Positions 35,535 to 52,000 of a DNA stretch of 64,000 bases are shown here, one piece after another. A program made the translations under genes and the position numbers. Origin of the DNA: Phaeosaccion multiseriatum. Taxonomy: Eukaryota > Ochrophyta, other classes. Location: assembly GCA_965112735.1 (NCBI GenBank), contig OZ218955.1, forward strand, positions 682,001 to 746,000. Reading direction: 5' to 3'. Below the pieces are notes generated by a model, which was given only the letters and a program-made list of their open reading frames with translations, was not told the origin of the DNA and made no database searches. Within the stretch, counting starts at the first letter, position 1, and the number at the start of each line of letters is the position of its first letter.

Positions 35535-36282
35535 CTTTGCCTGTTGGGGGCCATGAGAAGCGGAGCGCAGCTTCGCGCCCTGTGAATTCGCGACGTCGTG
35601 AATGTGCAACCTTCTTATGTCCCCCCCTCCGGTTTTTATTTTCTTATTTTTTTTGTTCCAGAGCAGAGAACTGCTTCTCGCGTTTATATCCCCAAAGCCT
35701 CTCTTTAAAGCCCCTCAAGCTGCTTGGCCCACCTCTTCGAACATCACTTCTTACGAGCGTTGGTCTTGATCGAGGTGTGATTTGTCTACATTGTAATCAT
35801 ATCTCTCTCTCAAACCCTTGTCTAACGCTATTATCCACAGCTCACTACGTTCGACCCCTGACGCACTATCCGCTATCCGCTATCGGCCGGCGGCCGATAG
35901 CGCGCTATCGAGAAATGTGGGCGTTAGTGCGTCAGGGTGGTGAAAAAACCTGACGGGCAGATGCCAAGCTCATCCTGGATGGAGGCACATGGAAAAAATA
36001 CCTTGTGCCATCACAGCTTGGAGCCAGGCACGGGGGTGCAATGGGAGGGGCGCTAGTCGCCACTAACACACACACCCACGCACACACACACACACACACA
36101 CACACGCAATACCCACGCATACATACACACATAATGCACACTGTCTGTAGCACTTCAGTGAGTTGATGGCCCGTACATGCATACATGCGGCACAAATGCC
36201 ATTGTTGCTGGGCTGTTTCACTGTTTCACTCACTGTTTTACTCCGCCTTGCTAGGTGCCGAGCTTTGCTTTCGTGCGTTCTT
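35535..36282. other. Intergenic region holding an 82-bp hairpin
   Basis: Between the YceD-like gene start and the 3' end of the protease gene. 35635-35660 is T-rich. The hairpin is listed separately. 36064-36107 is a CA-rich microsatellite. Confidence 0.6.
35856..35937. repeat. 82-bp inverted-repeat hairpin with GATAGC core
   Basis: Outer arms CCCTGACGCACTA (35856-35868) and TAGTGCGTCAGGG (35925-35937) are perfect 13-bp reverse complements. Inside, CTATCGGCCG and CGGCCGATAG form a second palindrome with a one-base centre (35880-35900), with extra CTATC/GATAG copies around it. This nested structure resembles a MITE or a cruciform-forming element. Confidence 0.75.
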
Positions 36283-39200
36283 TTAGGTGGGACATGTCGC
36301 AAAGCCCTCTCTGTTCTCATCTCCAGCCGGGCAAGGCAGACATTCCACATCGATGGCATGTCCCCATTCGCACTCCCTGCAGGTTGGGATACCCATGGCG
36401 TTACATCCCACACCTGCTCATCAGATGGGAAATAGAGCGGCAGACGGAAGGGAGAGGGGAAGGAGTGGTGAGGGCGAGAAGGAGAAGGTTTATGTCAATA
36501 GCATGCTTGGTAGGTGTGTTGGTGCGCTCGGGCATGATCACAGCTGAGGGTCAGAGGGTGGGGTCAATGTCTTCTTCGGGATACACACACAAGCACACGC
36601 ACACAAACACACACACGCACACACACGCACACACATCGTACCTCCGTTGGTGGGACAGGTAAGGTCCGTGAAGCACGTGTGCTTTTGCACTGCACATGCG
36701 TCGGTACAGCGCTTGCAGGCTTCGCAATCCTCGGCCGCAGTATCAGCGCTTGGATCGGCGCTTGCAGAGCTCGCACCCTCAACCTGGGCATTCGTCACCT
36801 CTTCTGCCGGCGCTTTTGTCTCCACAGATACAGGTGCTGCCGTATCCTCACGTACCGGTGCTTCCGTCTCCACAGCTACCGGTGCTTCCGTTTCCACAGC
36901 TACAGGTGCTTCCGTCTCCACAGCTGACGGCGCTTCCGTCTCCACAGCTACCGGCGCTTCCGTCTGCAGAGCTACCGGTGCTTCCGTCTCCGCAGCTACA
37001 GGCGCTTCCGTCTCCACAGCCACAGGTGCTTCCGTCTCCACAGGTACCGGTGCTTCCGTCTCTAGAGCTACTGGCGCTTCCGTCTCCAGAGCAACAGGCG
37101 CTTCCGTCTCCAGAGCTACAGGCGCTTCCGTCTCCACAGCTGCCGGTGCTTCCGTCTCCACAGCTACAGGTGCTTCGGTCTCCACAGCTACAGGCGCTTC
37201 CGTCTCCAGAGCTACCGGTGATACCGTCTCCACAGCTACCGGTGCTTCCGTCTCCACAGCTGCCGGTGCTTCGGTCTCCACCGCTACAGGTGCTTCCGTC
37301 TCCACAGCTGACGGCGCCTCCGTCTCCGCAGCTACCGGCGCTTCCGTCTCCACAGCTGCCGGCGCTTCCGACTCCACAGCTATCGGTGCTTCAGTCTCCG
37401 CAGCTACGGGTGCTTCCGTCTCCACAGCTACCGGCGCTTCCGTCTCCACAGCTACCGGTGCTTCCGTCTCCACAGCTACAGGCGCTTCCGTCTCCACAGC
37501 CGTCGGCGCTTCCGTCTCCACAGCTACCGGTGCGTCGGTCTCCGCAGCTACGGGGGCTTCCGTCTCCACAGCTACCGGTGCTTCGGTCTCCACAGCTACA
37601 GGCGCTTCCGTCTCCACAGCTACAGGTGCTTCCGTCTCCACAGGTACCGGTGCTTCCGTCTCCAGAGCAACAGGCGCTTCCGTCTCCAGAGCTACAGGCG
37701 CTTCCGTCTCCACAGCTGCCGGCGCTTCCGTCTCCACAGCTACAGGCGCTTCCGTCTCCAGAGCTACCGGCGCTTCCGTCTCCAGAGCAACCGGTGATAC
37801 CGTCTCCACAGCTACCGGTGCTTCCGTCTCCACAGCTGCCGGTGCTTCGGTCTCCACCGCTACAGGTGCTTCCGTCTCCACAGCTGACGGCGCCTCCGTC
37901 TCCGCAGCTACCGGCGCTTCCGTCTCCACAGCTGCCGGCGCTTCCGACTCCACAGCTATCGGTGCTTCAGTCTCCGCAGCTACGGGTGCTTCCGTCTCCA
38001 CAGCTACCGGCGCTTCCGTCTCCACAGCTACAGGTGCTTCCGTCTCCACAGCTACAGGCGCTTCCGTCTCCACAGCTACCGGTGCATCGGTCTCCGCAGC
38101 TACCGGTGCGTCGGTCTCCGCAGCTACGGGCGCTTCCGTCTCCAGAGCTACCGGTGCTTCCGTCTCCACAGCTGCCGGTGCTTCCGTCTCCACGGCTACC
38201 GGTGCTTCGGTCTCCACAGCTACCGGTGCTTCCGTCTCCACAGCTACAGGCGCTTCCGTCTCCACAGCTACCGGTGCATCGGTCTCCGCAGCTACCGGTG
38301 CGTCGGTCTCCGCAGCTACGGGCGCTTCCGTCTGCAGAGCTACCGGTGCTTCCGTCTCCACAGCTGCCGGTGCTTCCGTCTCCACGGCTACCGGTGCTTC
38401 CGTCTCCACAGCTGCTGGTGCTGCGGTCTCCACCGCTACAGGCGCTTCCGTCTCCACAGCTGGCGGCGCCTCCGTCTCCGCAGCTACCGGCGCTTCCGTC
38501 TCCACAGCTGCCGGCGCTTCCGTCTCCACAGCTATCGGTGCTTCCGTCTCCGTAGCTACAGGCGCTTCCGTCTCCAGAGCTATCGGCGCTTCCGTCTCCA
38601 CAGCTACCGGTGCTTCCGTCTCCACAGCTACGGGCGCTTCCGTCTCCAGAGCTACCGGCGCTTCCGTCTCCGCAGCTACAGGCGCTTCCGTCTCCACAGC
38701 TACAGGCGCTTCCGTCTCCACATCTGCAGGTGCTTCCGTCTCTAGAGAAACCGGCGCTTCCGTCTCCACAGCTACAGGCGCTTCAGTCTCCACAGCTACC
38801 GGTGCTTCCGTCTCCACAGCTACAGGCGCTTCCGTCTCCACAGCTACCGGTGAATCGGTCTCCGCAGCTACCGGTGCGTCGGTCTCCGCAGCTACGGGCG
38901 CTTCCGTCTGCAGAGCTACCGGTGCTTCCGTCTCCACAGCTGCCGGTGCTTCCGTCTCCACGGCTACCGGTGCTTCCGTCTCCACAGCTGCTGGTGCTTC
39001 GGTCTCCACCGCTACAGGCGCTTCCGTCTCCACAGCTGACGGCGCCTCCGTCTCCGCAGCTATCGGCGCTTCCGTCTCCACAGCTACAGGCGCTTGCGTC
39101 TCCACAGCTGCTGGTGCTTCCGTCTCCACAGCTGCCGGTGCTTCCGTCTCCACAGCTACAGGCGCTTCCGTCTCCACAGCTACCGGCGCTTCCGTCTCCA

Positions 39201-40902
39201 CAGCTGCCGGTGCTTCCGTCTCCACGGCTACCGGCGCTTCCGTCTCCACAGCTACAGGTGCTTCCGTCTCCACAGCTACCGGTGAATCAGTCTCCACAGC
39301 TACAGGCGCTTCCGTCTCCACAGTTACCGGCGCTTCCGTCCCCACAGCTACCGGCGCCTCCGTCTCCAGAGCTACAGGCGCTTCCGTCTCCACAGCTACA
39401 GGTGCATCCGTCTGCTCCGGGGCAGGTGTCACCTCAGTAGGCGCGGCAGGGGCCATCGAGGGGGCAGGCGTCGGCTGTGGAAAGGGATAAGGAGGGGAGA
39501 GGAGGAGTGAGCCACTGAATAGAATGTTTCTTTTAACCATGCGAAATGCTCTTAAAGTTCAATCCTCTCGAGGGGCCAGTCAGTCAGCCGCGCCCCACTT
39601 TAGGGAGGGAAGGAGGGAGGGAGGCAGGGAGGGAGGCAGGGAGCGAGGGAGGGGAGGGAAGGAGGGAAGCCAACCCACAAGATTCCCGGGGGGCGTCTCT
39701 CAACGTCGAAAAGGGGCTGCCTTCCGTGGCCTCCGCCCTCTCACCTGGACAGTACCAGCAGCGATGCACGAGATGTGTATCGAGAGGTCCTTTGGACTGA
39801 TTAAACCGTCGTCCCCAAACCCCGTATCCCTGACAGTGAGTGTCCAACTCCCGAACTCCCCACCGTCACCATCGCCTCCGGAGAGCCCGTTGAAGGCCGC
39901 CAAGGGCTCATGGGGGCGGTAACTGCTCGTAAAGGGAGAGCTACCCTCCGCGATGGGGAATTCCGCATCGTCGTCAAACACCACTTGGTCCACGTTCACC
40001 CCCTTCGCCCCTGCTCTGTTGAAGAGGCGTACCGTTACCGGACCGGTCGGTGATGCCCCGGGGGGGCTGGTCAGGTCCATGATCAAGTCCCCCACAAAGT
40101 CGTGCTGGATGGAAAATTTCACCACCACTTTGTCAATCCTCTCCCCAGTAGGACAGGCCGCTACCGTGTTGGTTATCTCCACAACGGGCATGCTGTCGCC
40201 AATGAAGCGCAAGTCCCTCGGCCAGAACGACGGACCCACCGGCTGGTATTTTCATTCACCAGGACGAGAGATGCGGTACGTGGCAATACGCGCCGTGAGC
40301 ATGTATGGCAGCAGATGTGTGTAGAAGGTAGCAGATGGATGGAGACCTGTGCGCGGTCAGGGACCCCCTGGTCGACCGCAACCACAACCAACCGATCAAT
40401 CAACTTACAAGAATGTACCACACACACGCTAACGCACGAACACAATAAAATGAAAAATGGAAGTGGTGCGAGGGCTGCTCACTCACTCACTCACTCACTC
40501 ACTCACTCACTCACTCACTCACTCACTCACTCGCCCACTCACTCACTCACCCACCCACCCACTCATTCACTCACTCACTCACTCACTCCACTACTCCCTC
40601 ACTCATTCACTCGTTCGGTCACTCGCTCACTCACTGACTCACTCTCAGTCACTCAATCACTCACTCCATCACTCACTCATGACTTACACACGTACCGGTC
40701 TCGGTCCCTCCGGCGCCGGTGAGCACCCTTCAGTGATCGGCTCCTCCGTCTCCCCCGTGACGAGGTTGGCACACGTGCTTCTACAGTCTGTCGACGCCAC
40801 GAATCCCAACCTCTCTAACGTCCGCATGGTGAGGGCTCCGAAGCAGCGTATGACCTCGGCCGGCTGTACATAAGGCGTCATGAGGCTGTTGAAATCACCT
40901 GT

Positions 40903-40976
<74 letters not shown>

Positions 40977-43254
40977 TCAGAGAGAGGGGGGGGAGGAAGA
41001 AAGGAAGAGAGACAGAGGCTTTCAGACAAACAAAGTGCTCTCTCCAGACTTGAAAGAGGTGAAACTGTTGTCGGCAGGCGCGGGTACTTGCGTGTCTTTC
41101 CCACACGGTAGGCCTACGGAAGCCTACAGAGGCGTACAGAGGCGTACAGATTGTAGTACAAACCTGCGGGGAAGTACGGCTCGCTCCAATGGTACACTGA
41201 GCTGCCTGGCTCGTACAGGGAAGGGACGTGAAGAGGCACACACGTCCAGGCTGGAGGAGACGGAGGGAGGGACGAAGGGAGGGAGGGATGGAGGGAGGAG
41301 GTGGTAAGCACAGGCTCTGCGCAAATGGAGCAGCACTGCAGCGCCAATCAATGGACAGGCGAATCCGCAGAGCACCGACGAGCGACAGCGACCCCCCCTC
41401 CTTTGGACACAACAGCAGCACTTGCGAAGGAAGTGAGTCACTCACAGAGATACCTTCCTTGTTGGGGCAGGGAGGGGGGGACCGCGGTGCAACTTTGTGC
41501 AGACCACTCACGGCCTCACTCACTCACTCACTCACTCACTCCCTCACTCTCTCGCTCACTCCCTCACTCACTCACTCTCTCACTCTCTGACTCACTCTCT
41601 CACTCCCTCCCTCACTCACTCCCTCCCTCACTCCCTCACTCCCTCACTCCATCACTCACTCACTCACTCACTCACTCTCACTCCCTCCCTCCCACCCTCC
41701 CTCACCCACTCACTCACTTGGTTGGTCCTGTATGCAGAGATTATTTCCAGTGAAGACGGGATTTGAGGTACCCTCAAAGCTTGATGTGGGGAAGTTGTCG
41801 GGAGTGAGGGGGAGTCCTCCCTCGCCCTCGGTCATTAGCGCGGTAAAGAGCGATCCGTAGTAAGTCTACCGATTGGGAAAGAAGCAGGGGGGGGTGGGCG
41901 TAAGTACCCTCCCTCTTCCTTCTCTCAGAGATGAAAGAGGGGAAGAGAAGGGGGGAGGGAGGGGGGGGAAGGAAGAGAACGAAAGAGAGAGGGGGATAGA
42001 GAGGGATGGAGAGAGAGATTTACCTGCTCTCCCACGTAATCGCTCCACACCGGGCCGTTGGTCGCACTTCCCTCTGCCGCCAGTTCATCTGAGGCAAAGG
42101 TGGTGGTGAATCCGAGCGTGTGACCAAGCTCATGCGCCATGACAGTTACAAAGTCCCACTGTGGCATGGCAGTTACAAAGTGGGGGAGCAAGGCAAGAGG
42201 AGAGGTAAGAAGGATGGGAGCGTGGGTGAAGGGGTGTGAGGAGGCGAGGGGGTTGGGGGGATTTAGTTCGACGGGCGCAACGGGGGACACGTGGGGACTG
42301 CAGGCAGTACTTGCCTACCAATGCCTGCTTACTTGCGTATCAACATCAAGTCTACTCACTTGCCTACCATGGCCTGCTTACCTCAGTGTCGTTGAGGTCT
42401 GTGCCTTCGCCGTAGTGCCACGGGACAGCAGCACTGAGCGCAACCTCAGCGTCAGTCTCGATCTGAAGAGAGCTCAAATAGGAGTCGTAACCCCGATATC
42501 TGTGGGGGAGTTTGCAGCCGAGATTAGCACGAGATTAACTGTCGTGCAACTCGTGTAGAGGAGGAGAAAATCGTGAGTGCCTATATACTAAATACACACA
42601 CACACGTACACACAAACACACTCACTTCACCCTGAGGGAGGGAGGGAGCATGACTAGGGATAAGAGAAAGTGTGGCGCATACCTTATTTGGGCAGCAGTG
42701 GCATCCATAATCACCACCTCACCAGAGGGAAGCTCGGAATCCACGGGAGCAAACTCCACGAGGGCATATCCCAGCAGATCCTCTGCCATCGGTCGCAGCA
42801 CATCGATGACCAGACGGATAGGCCCTCCCACTCCGGGTTCAATTCGGTCAGCCCAGACGCAGAGAGCTTCATCCGTCGCTGCCACCGCCAGTAGGTAGTC
42901 GGGGTCGTCTCTGTGAGTAAAGGATACGTCAAACAACGCACTGTAATCACAATCCTTTGCCAAGCGCCTACCGCGGAGACTGTAACCGTTGACATCTTCC
43001 CCAACTGAAGTGTGAGCCGGTCCAGGGCTGGAGGGATCGTAGCGCAGCGGCGTGTATACCGTCCACCACTCTTCTCTCCTTCCTTTCTTACTTGCTCTTG
43101 CTGTGTTTTTCGCCGGGGGTGCCGTGGATGGAAATACTGTAAATTCTCCCTTCCCATCGTGTGCATAGTCCATCGCCGCCGTGTCTTTTGCATTTGCTGT
43201 ATTCTTTGATAAGAACAGGAGCGGTAGTAGGCAGAGTCCCGCCATAGGAATCAT
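36283..43254 (-). CDS. Secreted leishmanolysin-like metalloprotease with P domain, TEAPVAVE repeats and Cys-rich tail
   Basis: Nine exons, all phases agreeing: 43254-42683, 42499-42382, 42158-42024, 41865-41718, 41250-41164, 40898-40696, 40242-39745, 39474-36642 and 36413-36283; 1,574 residues. MIPMAGLCLLPLLFLSKNTA is a signal peptide. A basic RGRR site at ~90 could mark propeptide cleavage. The active site is MAHELGHTLGF (~237-247); SSVYHWSEPYF (~345) likely supplies the third His, and LMTPYV resembles the Met-turn of M8 peptidases. Residues ~422-587 are a proprotein-convertase P domain (FVGDLIMDLTSP, GSWTLTVRD). Then ~100 eight-residue repeats of the type VETEAPVA, acidic and Pro/Thr-rich, likely extended and O-glycosylated. 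The end is Cys-rich (CEACKRCTDACA, CRECEWGHA, CLPCPAG). Probable role: extracellular or wall-bound protease. Introns carry large CTCA and GA repeats. Confidence 0.8.
36845..39425. repeat. 24-bp coding minisatellite (TEAPVAVE), about 105 copies
   Basis: The unit GCTTCCGTCTCCACAGCTAC plus 4 bases (plus strand) repeats every 24 bases through exon 8 of the protease gene. Variants change one or two positions (ACCGGT/ACAGGC/GCCGGT). A higher-order unit is visible: the run starting ATACCGTCTCC at 37221 recurs at 37797, a 576-base (24 x 24) duplication. The frame is kept over the whole array. Confidence 0.97.
40480..40680. repeat. (CTCA)n microsatellite downstream of a splice donor
   Basis: Fills the intron after the protease exon ending at 40696; GAGT/GTGA units in the sense strand. 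Confidence 0.95.
40907..40972. repeat. (GA)n microsatellite before a splice acceptor
   Basis: Sense strand (TC)n, acting as the polypyrimidine tract of the protease exon starting at 40898. Confidence 0.95.
41516..41717. repeat. (CTCA)n array starting at a splice donor
   Basis: In the sense strand the donor of the exon ending at 41718 reads AA then GTGAGTGAGTGAGTGGGTGA. The repeat begins at the splice site itself and continues for about 200 bases. Confidence 0.95.
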
Positions 43255-43756
43255 TGTCTTCCGCCTTCTTTTGTTTTCACTCCCCTTCTTGTGGGAGCAA
43301 GACTGAGCTTCAAAAAATTAAAAACCCTCCATAACGATTCCTCCAGGTGCACTTGCCATCCTGCCCCTCCCATACACTCCGCTGCTATGTGCTCTGCTGA
43401 GCTGTCGGATGGGCATTGATCCTGGCGAAGTGAGAGTGAGAGCGGAATTCGAGGGCCAGATAGATGGGGAGTAGAGGGAAAAGAGATCATGTCATGCACG
43501 AATACAAGCTGGGATGTCTATGTGCAGCCTAAGGGGAGCTTTCTCCACACGTACCTCCTGTACTGCTTCAAAGACACAACCTCCTGTAGCACCTAAAGGC
43601 CGAACGGAACGGCCCGAGTGTGCAATTCGCCAAAAAAAATGGGAACGGCGGCGGACAAAAATAAGAGTATTTTACCGTCATTGACTTATTTTTGTTCCTT
43701 TCGTCTGTCCCTCATCCCTCTTCATTCTTTTATTTCTCCAACCCAGCCCAATCAGA
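43255..43756. promoter_or_regulatory. Upstream flank of the protease gene / downstream flank of PRMT
   Basis: No gene seen. Contains A/T-rich stretches near 43300-43330 and 43628-43690. Both neighbours are on the minus strand. Confidence 0.4.
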
Positions 43757-47550
<3,794 letters not shown>

Positions 47551-47732
47551 GGGCTTGGCGCCTGACCAAAATCCATCTGTGGGCCAGTACGGGAGGAGAT
47601 AAGGACGGGGTGAGGGAAGGTGGAGAGTATGCTGCAGTCTGGTAGCGTACCAGCATAGTAAGCACAGACGTCAGTAGACCACCGGCAAGCACAGCGAGTT
47701 AGTGCGCGAACAGAGAGCATTCGAGCGGCCAT

Positions 47733-48049
47733 GGGGGGTCTTTGAAGTACCTGCGCCTCGCAGCGTTATGCCGACGGCGACAGCCATTGCAAGGCTCCCA
47801 GCCCCTCCTTTCCCCCCCTTTCCTCGTCTCAACATGCTTCTCATTCCTCTGCTTCGACCCACACACGAATGCTCAACTTGCTCGCGCCCAGCCCCCAAAG
47901 ATCCCCAAAGGGCCGAGGAGCTGAAACTGGAACCGTTGGTTCTCCGTCCTTTCACTGTTCGCTAGGGTTGTCCCACGCACTCTCTAATGATGAAACAAGC
48001 TACAAGAAGAAGCTCCTTGTCTCAACTTTTGGTCTTGAGTTAGGGGAAC
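47733..48049. promoter_or_regulatory. Divergent promoter region between PRMT/63-residue gene and RMC1
   Basis: About 320 bases between divergent starts. No core element recognised; an open stretch on the minus strand (47955-47671) has no family similarity. Confidence 0.45.
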
Positions 48050-48975
48050 ATGGTGGACGAGCAGATGAGGGACTCCAAGCCGGAGCTGGGGGCGGGGGGG
48101 AGAGGAACCCAGCACGATGCCCGCCAAGGTCACGGAGTCAAGGAATCAAAGCGGCGAGGGGAGGAGACACAAGTGCCAGCAGTGCTTCTCGCTTTCCCTA
48201 TACCTTGTGACGCAGGGGAAAATGCCAAGGTGAGAGCAATGGCTACTTTACCGCGTCCGGGGTGTTTCAGCTATGTGTTGATTTCGCCCGTGACCTCCTC
48301 ATGTGTGCATCAAGACCTTCTGGGACAAGTCCAACTTCACCTTTCTCTCTCGTCGGGGTGACGACTTCTTCCTCCTGCACCTTCGGCAGCCGCCACCGTC
48401 CTTCCTCCCCCAACCCGAGGAGCATCGTCTCAGTGGCAGTGGTGCTGGGGCTGACCCGAAATCAGCCACCCCATCGCCTCGCTCTGAGCCACAGCACGCC
48501 CTGTTCCAATACAATGAGGCAGCGCCGGTCCTGCTTGCTCGAATAAGGTGCAACTCTCCACCCCTTTTTTATTGATTCATTGTTGTGTTTTACCATGAAG
48601 CCGACTTCACTTCCTTCTTACGTACTTTCCCCTTTATATGTACATATCCTCCGTCTGCTATCGATGTTGGCCCTCAAGCTGAATCTCTTTCCTCTCTTTC
48701 CTCCGTGTTTGTGTCGTGCTCTGTACTGCATACAGCCTCAATCTGTCGGTGGTGGCGCTCCAACTGAGTCTCACGCAGGTACACGTGTTGGAAATACGGC
48801 CTCATGTGCAGCAAACTCTCGCTGCTCAGGTCTCTCACTCACACGCCCGAGTCCGAGCCAGAGACACATCGAGGGCAGCAGCAGCAGCAGCAGCAGCAGC
48901 AGTTGGTGATACATCAACACCTTGTCAAGGAGCGAAGGGTGTTGACGGCCGTCTGTTCGACGAGGGAGAGGAGCA

Positions 48976-49015
<40 letters not shown>

Positions 49016-52000
49016 GAGGAGGAGGAGGAGGAGGAGGAGAGGGAGGGTAGGGTGTACCATGCAGTTGAGGAGAATGGTAGAAGCAGTAGCGAGAGCGGCA
49101 GGAAAAAGCCGGCCACCAGTGGATTGGAGACAACCTATGACACGCTCTTTGAGACGCCGCGGAGGGAGAGGAGGGAGAGGAGGGAGAGGAGGGTGGAGTG
49201 GGAAATCAACACTCAGGCGGACATTCTCCCTGGGGGCGTGTGTTGGACGGGGTACTCGGGGCAGCAGACAGAGGTGAGGGAGTAGAGGTGTATTGGGGCG
49301 GGGTAGACTTGCCCTTTGGGGGAGGCGATGGCAGCAGAAGGGGAGACTTGAGGAGTAGAGGCATATGGGGGGAGGCAGGAAGAAGAGCGTTATCACTCGC
49401 CTGTTTGTATACTAAGATGCCCCTATGTCTGCCTGCCCATATGCCTGCCCATGTGCCTACTTGCCCACATGCTCTTTGCCTCTCCGTAGAACCTCATCCT
49501 CACCACGTGTAAAGGCTTCGAGATATACACCGTCACCATGACGCGTACCTTGACAACACCGACACCAACATCAACACCTAAAGCAACGACACCAACACCA
49601 AGCCCAACAACACCAACGACCCCCAACACCAACAGCTGCAAGCTCATACGATCCGTCTCCACGCAGAGCCCCCCCTGTGCCTTTTGGTTCAACCCTGACC
49701 CCGCCCTTCTCCTCCTCTCCACGGGCGCCGACGGCAACACCCTCCGCGGCTTCTGGCTGCCTCGCGCGGCCCCTGCCCCTTCCAAGCCGTCGGGTGCCTT
49801 CTCCTCGGCCCTCGCTCTGGCAGCGGCGGCCTTTGGGAGTGGGGGGGGCAAGTTGGGGGGCAAATTAGGCCCCACCTCTCCGCTGCCCAAGTTCTCCCTG
49901 CCCTTACGTAAGGGGCAGGTGGCGCTGGACCCCTCGGAGGCCTCCCTGCATAGCCTGTACGACAGGTGCGAAAGGGATGGCAGAGGATGGATGGCAGTAG
50001 ATGGCAGAGGATGATGGTGGGTGGCAGTGACGGGGACTTAATTTGCGTCGAGAGGAGAAGGAGAGGAACAGATTGATCACGGGGGGGGGACTCTTGCGTG
50101 TTTTCCTTATGCATACCCTCCCATTCCTCTTGCCGCCGTTGTTCGTCCCTCCCTTCCTCCCTCCTCCCTCCTCCCTTCCCACCCAACCCAACCCAACCCA
50201 ACCCAGACTATACTTGCTTCACGCCTGCCCAGAGACCGCTCTGGTGACGCTGTACCTACTTGACGAGAATCGAACCCGCCGCAGCAACAGCGTGGTGCCT
50301 ACCTACGTGTTGGATGGCCTCTACCCCGGGCCAGTTGCGGTGAGCGTGATAGATAATTTGGTCTGTCTTCACTCTCGCAGTACAGGGTTGAGCATCCTGT
50401 ATGACATACTGAATCAGCAGCAGTTGGTGGTCCAGCAGCAGCAGCAGCAGCAGTCGTCGTCATCGTTGTCGTTTTTTACCTCATCCCCCCTCAGCCGGAG
50501 AGGCTCGAGCGGCGGCCGAAGAGGCAGCAATGGCAGCGACTGTAGCACCAACAGCACCAGCACGGGTAAGGGTAAGGGGCTGGAAAGAAGGATGAGCAGC
50601 CTCGGTACGATGATGCCTATGTCAATAATCCCCGACCCGGAGCAACAGCAACAGCAAAAGCAGCAGTTGGTGATGCAGGAGCAAGGTTCCCGTACGAGCA
50701 CCATTAGCGCAGCAGCAGTAGGGGCAGAGGTGGTGGCGGAAGAAGAAGAAGAACAAGAACAAGAAGACGAAGAAGAAGGAGAAGAACGAGGAGGAGGAGG
50801 AGTAGGAGACGGTGGCGACTGTGAGACGAACTCGAACTCTAGCAGCAGGAAGATCAGTAGGGGAGGAGACACTCCGGCGGGGACTCCTCCTTGTTCTTCT
50901 CGCCCTTCCCATCCTCCTGTACCACCCCACCACCCCAAAAGGACGGGATTGAAGGCGAGGGTGGGATTGGGGTGCACAGCGACGCCCAACTTGCCCTACT
51001 CGCCCTCCAAGCTGCCCGACTTGCTGAGCCTGAGGCTGGGGCCGTGTGCTGTGGCGGGGGATGAGGGCACTTCTCAAGGCATGTTGCTTGGAGGAGAGCC
51101 TCTTGGATACGCTGCTGCCAATTGGGGGAGGGAGGGGCATGACCTTCCTCCGCTCAACCTGCTGGAGGGGCTCCTCCACCCTCTTTCTTTCGTGGAGGAG
51201 GTGCATGCGGCACAGGGGGGAGGTAGTCAGCTCGGCAGCGGCAGTCGGAGGCATATAGGGAGCAACAGTAGTAGTCATAGCGGCAGTCGCAGTCGTGTGG
51301 GCAGCGGCGGTGGCAGTGGAGGAGGTGGCGGGAGGAAAAGGAGGGGCAGCAGTGAGCCCGACTGTGGCTGTGGCTTGACGGGTCCAGAACAAGAGCAAAC
51401 GCAGCAAGACTCGTCGGGAAGAGGCAGTGGAGAAGAAGGAAGAGAAGCAGTGGCAGCAGCAACAGCAACAGCAGCAGTTGGTGATACAGACTCGGCGGCC
51501 AATCCACCAGCCCCAACCCCAGGGTCTGTGATAGCACCACTTACGACCCTTACAGGAGCAGTTGGTGATACAGCAGCAGGGTCAGCAGCAGAAACCGCGA
51601 AGGCAACAGCGACAGCAGCAAGCCCAGCAGGAGCAGCAGCAGGAGGGCCTTACTCCGGCGGGTGGAAGTTCCTCCCTCCGTGCTGGTTACTTGACGTCAG
51701 GACATGCGTCATTTGGGAGCTCGTTGCCAATCTGCCGGACATTGTGGGGAGGAGCTGTGGAGCACTGGGGTATGGGGATGGGAACGCGCTTGGTGTGGGG
51801 TATGTGGTGGGAAAGAGCGGTGACCGTGTAGCGGGAGGGGGTAGGGGCGGATGCGATTATTTGGGGAAAGCAAGGGGCGAGGCGGTATCACCAACTGCTG
51901 CTGCTACTGCTGCTGCTTCTACTGCTACTGGCATCGACTTCAGTAAAAGTTGTGCCCGAGCGAGGTCTGTACGAAGCCGAGTGACGGTGAGTGAGCTTGC

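Noticed and set aside
36845-39425. Regular short repeats as a CRISPR array
   Set aside because: No unique spacers; repeats are head to tail and coding, in a eukaryotic intron-containing gene.
36647-39490. Plus-strand open frame of more than 900 codons (Ser/Ala/Thr/Gly repeats) opposite the protease repeats
   Set aside because: It is the antisense reading of the 24-bp minisatellite; the unit length (a multiple of 3) keeps all frames open. The minus-strand frame is linked by in-phase introns to catalytic and P domains.
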